Positions 31,694-42,064 of a DNA stretch of 64,000 bases are shown in pieces (within the stretch, counting starts at the first letter, position 1; every line of letters starts with the position of its first letter). The translations under genes were made by a program, and so were the position numbers. The notes below the pieces were generated by a model that was not told the DNA's origin, ran no database searches, and was given only the letters and a program-made list of their open reading frames with translations. Origin of the DNA: Monodelphis domestica (lineage: Eukaryota > Chordata > Mammalia > Didelphimorphia > Didelphidae). Location: assembly GCF_027887165.1 (NCBI RefSeq), contig NC_077227.1:546091189-546155188 (forward strand), given 5' to 3'.

Positions 31694-34093
31694 GTGATCT
31701 GTGGGGTAGTAGTTCTGGCACCTATTGTAGGCCATTGGTTTTATAATATCTTATATAGCAAAATGACTAACATGATAGTAGATTCAGTAGAATATATTAG
31801 CAACACCATGATGTTTATACTACAGATGCCATTTCAAAAAGAAAGCATTCTCTGGCAAATTCTGACACAGATCTACTTCATTTTCATGGCTGCAATATAG
31901 ACTGACATACCTTAAGGACATTTACAGATTTGTGTTCCCTAATCATATAGCACAGATCATGGTAGTGGATACAAATTTTGAAACCTTAGTTAAGATCATA
32001 TTTGAAGAATTTCTGAAGGCAAAATGGCTAGATCAGATTAAGGATAAGGGAAATGGTCAGGCAGATAATGCACCCAAAGAGAAAGACAGAAAGGTCAAGA
32101 AAGCAAAATCTAATGCACAGGGAAATGACAGTGACAAGGACATTAAGGGAAATAGTGAAGCTGAGAAATGTTTTCCACTCAAAGATGTTACCATGATATC
32201 AAGTACAGTTGGTGTGTTGCATTCAAAGGTTCATAGACAATTTACTACCCCAGAGTTAGATTCCCTGAAGAAAAGATTTTCAAAGTTTATTGACAAGCCC
32301 TGTAAAACTCAGAAAAAAACTGAAGTGTGCTTTTTGAATTTTTGAACCCGATTTTTAGGATGTGGAATTTCTTTTGGTAGAACTTCTTAGTTCCCATGAG
32401 CATCACCAATTCATTAATAGGACTAGGTCAGAAACTGCCCTGACAAGTTGGCCTACAGAGGAGCAAAGGGATATCTTTGATTTTTCTAATCCTATCAGCA
32501 TGACCTACTTGAGGAAATGCAAGGAGGACTTAACTCCAAGCCCTTAAGATATGTTGCTCAAAACCAAATGCATGGAGAAAATTTGAGGTATTTGTGCAAA
32601 ATAAAGGAGAGCATCCAGCTTTCTTTATTGATTGCCTGACTAAAATGGCTGAATCTATAATGGGTTTAGAAACAAACACAGAAAAGTCTATATTGATTAT
32701 AAGGAGACAATTTTTGAAATGATGCACACCACACTTAAAAATCTTTTTCAAACATAGTTGGCCTATTCAAAGGAAAAATTAGAAGAATCACAGAAAATTT
32801 TAAGAGAAAAGGAAATTGAAGAAATTAAGAAGTTGTATACTGTTAGGACATACAAGAAACCTGTTTATAAGCCAAGAAGAATGCAGAGAGAGATTAGGCA
32901 ATGTTTTTTTTTTTTCTGCCATAAGACAGGACACCTGATAAAAGAATGTTTTCTAAAAAAGAAATATGAAGTTAGTAGCAACAAAAGCACAAAAGTAAAA
33001 TACAATAAGCAAAATCCTATGTGCTGTGAGCATTGTATGCTGAAAACCACCCAAAATGCAATTGACTTGCAAGGAATGAAAGGCTCCATAAAATCAGGAG
33101 CTAAAGCCAAATATGCAGACATGGTCAGGAGAGAATTATGAAGCCAGGATTATAATGTATGTAGTTTGGTACATGGAGATGGAGTAAATAGTGAAAGGCA
33201 GATGGCTGTTAAAATTATGGAGAAACAGTGAGAAAGGGGTTCAAGAGATTAAATCTGTGGGTGATGAGAAATACAAACCAAGCAAAAGATCAAATGACAG
33301 GCAGAGGCAAGTAAAACGGCTTGATGAAGAATTTAAAGACATAGTTTCTCAAATAACAACAGAGATAGGAGACAGAAAAACTGTATAGAAACCACACATG
33401 AAAAAAGTAGAAATCAAGTCAAAACATTCTTGGAGAACTTTTTTCAATGCAGATTGGTCACAGGGATTGAATTTTGTAAAAGATGGAGTCAGAAAAAAAA
33501 AATTACATAAACTCAAGCAGGAGTTAGTGAGAGATACAGAGAAACAAAATTTCAATTTCCTGCAGCAGAATGATTGTAACAGAAAATCAAAGCACAAATT
33601 TAGTGTTACCAATGAGGTTACTATTAATAGAGATGTAAATACTTTGGAAACATTCACAGATTTGCACAAGATCCCACAAAACTAAGTTAACTCTTCAAAT
33701 AGTTGTATGGTACAGATCTCCTTAGAAAAATCATCTAATTTGAATCCTGAAGCTGAAACTTTCCATCCTTCAATGACTGATTTAGACAGTACAAAATTTA
33801 ATGAAAATGAAGCTGACATTACATTTGAAATTAATAATCATATTCAAAGTAATGGAGGTGAAATAGCAATTAAATTTGAACAGATCAATGGAATGAAAGA
33901 CATAGTAACTGAAAGAACAGTCAAGGATTCAAATGGCAGACTTGAAACCAACATTCTAAGTGGAGGAGCAAGGGGACCTGGCCAAGTAACTTTATATGAA
34001 CTTAATCATAGAATTGATTTGAATTCATTGTCCAATGTAGTAGAGGATATAGTACATTCAACCTCAAATGAAGATCTCATAGGAAATTATTGA
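31694..34093 (+). pseudogene. ERV gag, broken, with an extra region after the zinc knuckle
   Basis: Gag forms the virus core. Pieces: 31694-31900 (hydrophobic N-terminal text), 31932-32345 (a charged region then a capsid-like RQFTTPELDSLKKRFSKF), 32362-32547, 32758-33141 (a charged helix then a nucleocapsid zinc knuckle), 33191-33388, 33398-33685 and 33707-34093. The zinc knuckle (32902-32949) has Cys, Cys, His, Cys with spacing x4-x4-x4 instead of x2-x4-x4; a 12-T run in the first loop explains the extra residues. About 0.9 kb between the knuckle and the protease encodes charged and Asn/Glu-rich text that I do not recognise. It is also present in the inverted copy. The frame ends at a TGA (34091-34093) that is a TTA codon in the inverted copy; the protease frame follows in phase. 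Confidence 0.7.
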
Positions 34094-34147
34094 AATCAAG
34101 AAGATTTAGCTGATTCAGTCATACAGCTGGCTGAAAGTAGTAAAGGA

Positions 34148-34530
34148 ATGAAGAGCAATTCAATAACAATAAACGCCTTAGCCACACAGAAGCCAGAACC
34201 ACATATATGGATTAAAGTGGGAAAGAAAAACTACAAAGCTTTCTTAAATACTGATGCTTCAAAATCTGTCCTAAAGACCTGTCCAGGGGATACCGACATA
34301 GGGAGTATGGTTTCTGTAGCTGGAGCTATGGGACAAATACAACAGATCCCTGAACTTAAAAGCACTATGATCAAATTTGGTCCTCTTACCATAGATCATA
34401 CTTTCCTATTAATTCCCTCATGTCCAGATAACTTTTTAGGATGGGATTTTTTGTGTAAAATCCAAGCAACTTTGCAATGTGAAAGATCTGGGAAATCTTA
34501 TTTGCATTTACCCATTAATTCACTGAAACA
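34148..34530 (+). pseudogene. ERV protease, active site altered
   Basis: Retroviral aspartic protease that would cleave Gag and Pol. The substrate-side text IWIKVGKKNYKAFLN and the flap-distal FLGWDFLCK (about 34433-34459) identify the fold. At the catalytic triad (34247-34261) the residues read Asn-Thr-Asp-Ala-Ser where the family has Asp-Thr/Ser-Gly-Ala, so the catalytic aspartate is lost. It is in the same frame as the last gag piece, separated by one TGA. Confidence 0.75.
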
Positions 34531-35659
34531 TTACCCATTGTTATACTTAGAACAACTAGAAGAAGAACCTGAGAAAATTCTAATTTTAACATCTATTTAT
34601 GAAATACCAAAAGATATACCACAAGTGGTGTTTGCAAAACATCAAAATGATGTGGGTAGGATCAAGTCTGTGACCTCAGTCAGGTTTGAGGTCAGGGAAG
34701 GAATAGCACCTAAGATACCACAATACAAATTAAGTAAAGAAGCAAAAGAAGGAATAACACCTATCATAAATAGTTTGCTTACTTTACCATACCGTTGCAC
34801 CCTGATTCTCAAAATATGTTTGCTTTCCAATGGGGACAAATTCAGTTGTGTTACACAAGATTACTGCAAGGATATTGTGAGTCTGCTTCAATATTTTGTC
34901 AACTTCTGCAGAGTGATCTAGCCACCATAACTTTCAAACATAGCAGATTAATACACTATGTGGATGATTTGCTGCTAGCATCACCTGACCCAAACATGTT
35001 TAGAGGATCCAAAGAAGTTATTGATAGAGCTTCATAAGAGAGGACATAAAGTTTCAATAAAGAAAATTCAGTGGATCCTTCCAACAGTAGAATATTTAGG
35101 ATTTGTCCTGGAGGGGGGCACCAGGAAAATCTCTAATAAAATAATAGCAGACATACAGAAGCTATGCATCCCTAGAACTAAGAAAGAACTTGGAGCTTTT
35201 CTAGGGGTTGCTGGTTTCCTGAGATAATAAATAGTAGGATATTCTCATATTTCCAAATGTTTAATTGATTTGACAAAGAAAGAAATTAAAGAACCATTGC
35301 AATTGAACAAAGAACATCTCCATGCTTTGTCACAATTGAAAGGAGCTATTCTATCAGCTCCAGCTTTGGGAATACCAGATTATAAGAAAGAAGTCCACTT
35401 ATATGTCCATGAAGTTAAAGGCTTTGCTTCTGGAATGCTAGCACAGTATTTTGGGTTAAATCTAAAGGCCATTGTGTTTTACAGTTCTCTCCTGGACTCT
35501 ATCACACAAGGAATGGTGCATTGCCTTAGGAGCATAGTAGCTACAGCTCTGATGGTTAAGAAATCACATGACATAGTACTGGGATATAAATTTCATGTGT
35601 ATTCTGCACATCAAATAGAAAAAAATGCTATGGTCACAGAATATGCATTCATTCACTGA
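34531..35659 (+). pseudogene. ERV reverse transcriptase, broken
   Basis: RNA-dependent DNA polymerase part of pol. The fingers are in the frame ending at 34921. The palm is in another frame (34795-35037), with a LLQG block and the catalytic YVDD at 34957-34968. Thumb and connection pieces are at 35021-35227 (VEYLGFVL) and 35270-35659 (LSQLKGAILSAPALGIPDY). Frame change near 34790; tandem stops just after 35224. Confidence 0.85.
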
Positions 35660-35769
35660 TGCAAGAATATTCCAGTATGAAAATATTCTGTTAGGCAATG
35701 ATAACATCACAATTCATAGATGTGCACCATTGAACCAAGTGACTCTGATTCCTGATTTGTCAATGGGTG

Positions 35770-36416
35770 GAGAAGAATTACATGATTGTGGTTAAATAGT
35801 AGAAATGATTTGCAAACCAAATGAACACCTTAAAGACACACCTCTTATTGATTCAGAAATGGAGTTATATACAGATGGGTCCTCCTATATTTGCAATGGG
35901 AGAAAATTCACAGGGGCAGCTGTAGTTGACAATGACAGAACACTTTGGCATGCATCATTGCCTAGTCATGTTAGCACCTAAGGAACCAAGCTCAAGACTC
36001 TGCTCATGGCCTTAGAATTAGCTAAAGGAAAAAGAGCTAATATTTTTCTGGACTCATACTATGCTTTCTCCACTGTACATTATTCATCACACATATGGAA
36101 AAACAGAGGGTATAAAACTTCAGCTGGGAAATCAATTGCATATGGCAAATTAATAGACTGTATAAGTGCCATAGGCTTTCCAAAAGAGGTGGCCATAATT
36201 CTTTGTAAGGTACATACTCATGGAAATAAAAGAATATCCCTACAGAATGACAGAGCAGATATAACATCAAAATATGCTGTGAGGTTCAGACCCCACCGTG
36301 TGCTGAACTTATCAGTGATTGAAAGGCATAATCTCACTGAAACCTACAACAGAGAAGAAATACCATCATGGAAGAAGCAGCTAGGTGCTAAATTAATCAA
36401 AGGCATCTGGACCTAG
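35770..36416 (+). pseudogene. ERV RNase H, broken
   Basis: Would degrade the RNA strand during reverse transcription. TDGS (35871-35882) is the first catalytic block. The later frame 36006-36416 holds ALELAKGKR, the LDSYYAF block and a NDRADITSKYA block for the last aspartate. A stop at about 35980 lies between the parts. Confidence 0.8.
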
Positions 36417-37442
36417 ACCTATTCTCCCTAAAAAAACTGTTTCAACATCTATGTACCATAATTCATGCAAAAGGTCATTATGGAGTGCAAGGGATTCTGG
36501 AGACCATACAGAGATTTTGGATGGCACCTGGAGTAACAACAAATGCCATTAGTACTTGTCAGGCATGTGAAACATGCAGAAAGTATAATCAAGAACATTT
36601 TAAGAACATATTATTGGGAGGTAGACCACTCAACTATATGTCTTTCCAATGAATTCAAATTGATTATATCAAAATACCTAAACACAAGGGATACAAATAT
36701 GCATTGGTTATTGTGGATAGACTGACAAGATGGGTTGAAGCATGTCCATCCAAGAAAAATGACACAGCAACAGTAGTGAGATTTCTATTAAAAGAGATAA
36801 TACCTAGACATGGCATTCCTGATACCATAGATTCATGACAAAGGGTTCCATTTCACTTCCCAAGTTCTACAAGAAATCTACAAGAACATGGGGATTAAGT
36901 GCAGTTAGCATTCAGTTTATTGGCTCCAAAGTTCTGGTCAGGTTGAGCATAAGAACAAAGAATTGAAGACGCAAATAGGTAAACTATGTTCAGAAACACA
37001 CTTAAAGGGGACAGATGTTATTCCTCTTGCTTTGTTCAACATAAGACCTAGACCTAGGACTGACTTGCATACATCACCATTTGAAATGCTATATGGTCAG
37101 CCACTTTGGCATGGTAGGAAAGTGAAGTCACCATACTTGTCCATGTTAAAAGGAGAATGTGTACTTCGTGAATATTTAAAACAGATACAACATAGACTAG
37201 ATGAACTAAGAAAACTGGGCTTGCTTGTGCAAAGAACACCACTAGATTTTTCATTGCATAAGATAAAACCAGTAAATAAGGTATATGTCAAGAACTTTAA
37301 TAGAGAATCTCCTATAGAACCAAGATGGATTGGTTCAACAATGGTTGCAATGACAACTCCAACATCTATAAAGGTTGATCAAAAAGAGCCATGGTTCCAT
37401 GTTTCACATGTAAAATTGCATCACACCCATAACATTGACTAA
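36417..37442 (+). pseudogene. ERV integrase, broken
   Basis: Would insert viral DNA in host DNA. The zinc-binding HHCC part is visible (His pair in HAKGHYG near 36464-36484; CQACETC near 36557-36577). The core starts with IDYIKIPKHKGYKYALVIVDRLTRWVEACPS (about 36658-36750) and has the first aspartate; the region around the second aspartate contains a stop (36837-36839). The C-terminal open frame 36963-37442 carries FNIRPRPRTDLHTSPFEMLYG and a GPY/F-like end (PRWIGSTMVAMTT). The stop at 37440-37442 ends pol. Confidence 0.85.
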
Positions 37443-39053
37443 CTGTAACAGAAACCAACAATATTCTCTATCAAAGGAAAGCACACATGAGAGTATGTAT
37501 CAATTGAAATTACAGACAAGAGAGCATTACATATATTAAAATGATAACAAAAAAGCTCTGAAAAAGCAATATAACAACTCCAGAAAGAAATATAGTCAGT
37601 AACACAGACAAAGAAAAACATGCATTTAAAAATTAGCTCCAAAGAAAAGTCTCTACATAGTCTATACAAAGTCTTTGCCAATAACAACAACAACAGTAAA
37701 GGCAAAGAAAGAAATAAAGTTATTTCAAATGAAAACATGACCATGACCAAATGAACTACATTATATACAAATCATATCTCCAAATATATCTAAAAGTCAA
37801 CAAAATATATATCCCCTTGTGAAAAAGCAAATGTCAAAAGACAAGAAAACTTCAAATTCATATTCTTAACTAAATTCTAAGAACTTATACATCATACATT
37901 ATGCTTACACCCACTCATGATGATGATCATATATAATGCTTACTTCTACACATGAAGAATAACTAATGAATTCTGACAAGCACTCATGAAGAATTCATAT
38001 CTTACTTTCATGTACAATGAAAATTTCAATCTTACATACATGCACATGTAAAAACATTACACACATGCATGTTCCTGATTGTTCCAGTATGTTTCTGAAT
38101 ATTAAAGAACATAGGACTAAGATCAAGAATGACAACAGACAAAAAAGTGACATGCAACACAGATGGAGAGAGACCAAGACACACACAAGTTTTCTAAAAT
38201 CAACATTAAAAGAAAGAAGGACTATGAAATTTTGAACTTTTGATAATAAGATTATGTAAGAATGTGACATACATGTTAACATCATATATATATATATACA
38301 TATGCTACATAAATACAATGTAGGAAGAAATCTCATGGAATGGGTAAGTACACAACAAATGCATAGTTTCAAAACACAAAATTTACACTGATATATAAAT
38401 TTCTGTGGAAAATTCAAACTCACAGAGATATTTCTTATCTGCATGAGTTTGCACAGAAATCAAGAACAATGTATTATATTTGTACATATGTAAATCTGTA
38501 TAGATACAACTTGTGTACATATTTGAATACTAATGTACTAACAAACTAACTATATTAGAATAATTTATTAACGCTCTAATAACTAAACTATAGGGACAGT
38601 TTAGAAAAATTTGTTCAATGTCTTAGAGAAGTAGAGACAGATGTAAACATTATTTAAGTATAGAAGTTAGATTACATTATGATTTTTGGTTATCAATTGC
38701 TAGCAATAGAAAACTTTACTTAGTTGAATTTATAGACATTAGGAGTTAAGATAGTTGCATATTCAAAATGCTGATGAAATTGTTGAAATTGTTTAAAATT
38801 CTTACATGATTTTTTGTTATGTTCAAATAACTATATTCAGGTAAAATCCCTATCACCTCAACCATTTTCCTATACCCAAACTTAGCATAGAAATAGATAG
38901 ACAGAATAGCTAAGATAGATTAGGATTTGTTGTTTGTGGAGGGAAAAGGAATATTTAATATAGTACAGGGTTAAGAATTAGATAGTTAGAAATATAGCAA
39001 AATATATATCTATAAGGTATCTTAAAAATTCTGGTTGCATTTTTTCCAAAATG
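37443..39053 (+). other. env position of the provirus without recognisable env
   Basis: 1.6 kb of A-rich sequence with no envelope landmarks that I can see (no signal peptide, no furin-like site, no CX6CC-type motif in an open frame). The minus-strand open frame 37995-38444 is compositional. It may be a degraded env, a replaced segment or a natural env-less family. Confidence 0.5.
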
Positions 39054-39064
39054 AAAAGGGAGGA
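39054..39064 (+). other. ERV polypurine tract
   Basis: AAAAGGGAGGA directly before the 3' LTR start; the position and composition are those of the plus-strand primer. Confidence 0.75.
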
Positions 39065-39066
39065 TT

Positions 39067-39728
39067 TGTGTAAGAGAGAAATTGGAAAGCATGCAAAAAG
39101 GCAGAAGCAGTAGTTGAGTGATGACCTGCCAATCAAACGAGAGTGTTCTATTTGAAATGTTACTGGGAGAAACAGTTGGAGGCAAAAACCAACTGCTGGC
39201 TGGACCCTATGTGGCTTGTATGAGGGAAGAAGGAGTTTTTCTCTCTTGGACTTCATTGATTCAAGCTGAAGGAAATCTGGTGACTTTGAAGGCAGAAGAA
39301 AGAAGGATAAAAGTCCAGATATCTCTCTGACTTGCTCTGTTGATGATAGTGACTGAACTTCCAGACCTATCAGCCATTTCTCTCAATTGAACTATATTCC
39401 AACATCCTCCAACCTAAGACTCATTGTAATATTAGGTAAATCCCCAAGCCTCTAACTTCAATTCCTTATCCCTTCCTGTCATCCTCAAATAAACCCTCAT
39501 ACTTAAGATAAAGGTGAGAAAAGTATTTTCATTGGAGACATCATAAATCCACCCTGAGTCAATTTAGAGAAACCAGAAGGAGAATCAACAAAGGGGAGGG
39601 AGGTTGGCAAGAGGGATGCTGGAAGAGGGAGGCTAAGGGAGGAAGGGAGGGAGAAAGAAGATAAATGCCTGATCTGTTAGTTATCAATTACCAATCAATA
39701 TAGTCCATTATTATTATTTATTACCAAT
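39067..39728 (+). repeat. ERV 3' LTR
   Basis: TGTGTAAGAGAG...TATTTATTAC. AATAAA at 39488-39493. Differs from the 5' LTR by scattered substitutions and by a block of about 53 bp (39228-39280) absent from the 5' copy. Its last bases form part of the target duplication of the following L1. Confidence 0.9.
39715..39728 (+). repeat. target-site duplication of minus-strand L1, left copy
   Basis: TATTTATTACCAAT repeated exactly at 41587-41600. It spans the end of the 3' LTR and the first flanking bases. Confidence 0.88.
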
Positions 39729-41586
39729 CTTTTACTTTTTTTTTACTTTTTTAATTTTTATTTGGTCATTTCCAAACATTATTCATTGGAAACAAAGATC
39801 ATTTTCTTTTCTTCCCTCCCCCCCTCCCTCCACCTCTCCCACAGCCGACACACAATTCCACTGGGTATCACATGTGTTCTTGATTCAAACCCATTTCCAT
39901 ATTGTTGGTATTTGCATTAGAATGTTCATTTAGAGTCTCTCCTCAGTCATATCCCCTCCAACCCTGTAGTCAAACAGTTGCTTTTCGTCGGTGTTTTTAC
40001 TCCCACAGTTTATCCTCTGCTTGTGGATAGTGTTTTTTAGATCTCTGCAGATTGTTCAGGGACATTGCATTGCCACTAATGGAGAAGTCCATCACCTTCA
40101 ATTGTACCACAATGTATCGGTCTCTGTGTACAATGTTTTCCTGGTTCTGCTCCTTTCGCTCTGCATCACTTCCTGGAGTTTGTTCCAGTCTCCATGGAAT
40201 TCCTCCACTTTATTATTCCTTTTAGCACAATAGTATTCCATCACCAACATATACCACAATTTATTCAGCCATTTTCCAATTGAAGGGCATCCCCTCATTT
40301 TCCAATTTTTGGCCACCACAAAGAGTGCTGCTATGAATATTCTTGTACAAGTCTTTTTCCTTATTATCTCTTTGGGGTACAAGCCCAGTAGTGCTATGGC
40401 TGGATCAAAGGGCAGACAGTCTTTTATCGCACTTTGGGCATAGTTCCAAATTGCCCTCCAGAATGGTTGGATTAATTCACAACTCCACCAGTAATGAATT
40501 AGTGTCCCTACTTTGCCACATCCCCTCCAGCATTCACTACTTTCCGTAGTTGTTATGTTAGCCAATCTGCTAGGTGTGAGGTGATACCTCAGAGTTGTTT
40601 TAATTTGCATCTCTCTGATTATAAGAGATTTAGAACACTTTTTCATGTGCTTATTAATAGTTTTGATTTCTTTGGCTGAGAATTGCCTGTTCATGTCCCT
40701 TGCCCATTTATTAATTGGAGAATGGCTTATTTTTTTGTACAATTGATTTAGCTCTTCGTAAATTTGAGTAATTAAACCTTTGTCAGAGGTTTTTATGAAG
40801 ATTGTTTCCCAATTTGTTGCTACCCTTCTGATTTTAGTTACATTGGTTTTGTTTGTACAAAAACTTTTTAATTTGATGTAGTCAAAATTATTTATTTTAC
40901 ATTTTGTGACTCTTTCTAAGTCTTGCTTGGTTTTAAAACCTTTCCCTTCCCAAAGGTCTAAAAGGTATACTATTCTGTGTTCACCTAATTTATTTATAGT
41001 TTCCTTCTTTATGTTCAAGTCATTCACCCATTCTGAATTTATCTTGGTGTAGGGTGTGAGGTGTTGATCCAAACCTAATCTCTCCCACACTGTCTTCCAA
41101 TTTTCCCAGCAGTTTTTATCAAATAATGGATTTTTGTCCCAAAAGCTGGGATCTTTGGGTTTGTCATAAACTGTCTTGCTGAGATCATTTACGCCAAGTC
41201 TATTCCACTGATCCTCCTTTCTGTCTCTTAGCCAGTACCAAATTGTTTTGATAAGCACTGCTTTATAGTATAGTTTGAGATCTGGGACTGCAAGTCCTCC
41301 TTCCTTTGCATTTTTTTTTCATGATTTCCCTGGATATCCTTGATCTTTTGTTCTTCCAAATGAACTTAGTTATGGTTTTTTTCTAATTCAGTAAAGAAGT
41401 TTTTTTGGTAGTTCAATGGGTATGGCACTAAATAAGTAAATTAATTTGGGTAGGATTGTCATTTTTATTATGTTAGCTCATCCTACCCGTGAGCAATCAA
41501 TGTTTTTCCAATTGTTTAGATCTAGTTTTAGCTGTGTGGAAAGTGTTTTATAGTTGGGTTCATATAGTTCCTGTGTTTGTTTCGGC
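39729..41586 (-). mobile_element. 5'-truncated L1, minus strand
   Basis: Starts on the plus strand with a T-rich tail and an antisense 3' UTR (39729-40097), then antisense ORF2 C-terminal half to 41586. Bounded by a 14-bp TSD. ORF2 is cut inside the reverse-transcriptase region. The 3' UTR text is closer to L1-B than to L1-A. Confidence 0.93.
40098..41258 (-). pseudogene. L1 ORF2 C-terminal part, 386 codons open
   Basis: The longest open frame of the window. It encodes the post-RT part of ORF2p, including WYWLRDRKEDQW, FCTNKTNVTKIRR and the C-x3-C-x7-H-x4-C motif ([18 protein letters not shown]), to the natural stop. It lacks endonuclease and catalytic RT, so it is inactive. One or more frame breaks separate it from the RT remnant at 41259-41586. 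Confidence 0.88.
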
Positions 41587-41600
41587 TATTTATTACCAAT
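41587..41600 (+). repeat. target-site duplication of minus-strand L1, right copy
   Basis: Exact repeat of 39715-39728. Confidence 0.88.
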
Positions 41601-42053
41601 GTTATATAAAAAAGTTCAAAGAATAAGAAAATGGACTACACTAGGAAAAGAGGAAGGTAGAGAAAATTCGGGGTAAATTATCCCATATGATAAGATACAT
41701 AAGAATCAATACAATGGAAGGGAATAAGGGTGAGGTGGTGTGAGATGCTTGAACCTTATATCCATTGTATAGAATTGGCATAAAATGTGAATAATATTTA
41801 TACTCAGATAAAGCTTATCTTACCCAGTAGGGAACTAAAAAAGGAAGGGGGTCAGACAAAATGGAAGAGAAACTTGGGGAGGGAGATAAACAGAACCAAA
41901 AATATCTGTGAACAGGAAAGGGCTGGAAAAAAAAGAAAGAGAAGTATAAACAAGGAGGAAATAAGATGGAAAGTAGCAGAGTTAGCAATTATAACAGTGA
42001 ATATGAATGGGTTGAACTCAGTGTTACAATGGAGACAGATAGCAGAATGGATT
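41601..42053 (+). mobile_element. old L1, spacer and ORF2 start (left part)
   Basis: A/G-rich spacer (CTTACCCAGTAGGGAAC..., GGAAGGGGGTCAGAC) followed by the ORF2 start landmarks TVNMNGLN and RQIAEWIKK (about 41996-42055). It continues at 43956 after the actin retrocopy. More diverged than L1-A. Confidence 0.75.
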
Positions 42054-42064
42054 AAAAAACACAG
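42054..42064 (+). repeat. actin retrocopy target-site duplication, left copy
   Basis: AAAAAACACAG here and A(n)CAG at 43943-43955. The site TTAAAAAA is an L1-endonuclease type target. Confidence 0.65.

Larger units (their letters stand above)
31030..39728 (+). mobile_element. endogenous retrovirus provirus, gamma/epsilon-like, no env seen
   Basis: Order: 5' LTR, primer site, gag with a zinc knuckle, protease, reverse transcriptase, RNase H, integrase, a 1.6-kb stretch without coding sense, polypurine tract, 3' LTR. All genes are broken by stops and frame changes; it cannot produce virus. One zinc knuckle and a GPY/F-like integrase end suggest a class I type, but this should be tested by phylogeny. 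The left edge abuts an inverted relative, not ordinary flanking DNA. The right edge is interrupted by an L1. No matching target duplication is visible. Confidence 0.9.

Noticed and set aside
37995..38444. 149-codon minus-strand ORF
   Set aside because: Composition-driven (A-rich plus strand), hydrophobic low-complexity text, on the antisense strand of the proviral env position.
29095..39728. Single-event retroviral self-integration as the origin of the whole locus
   Set aside because: The inverted copy differs from the provirus at many positions, more than the two LTRs differ from each other, so the two parts have different ages or sources.
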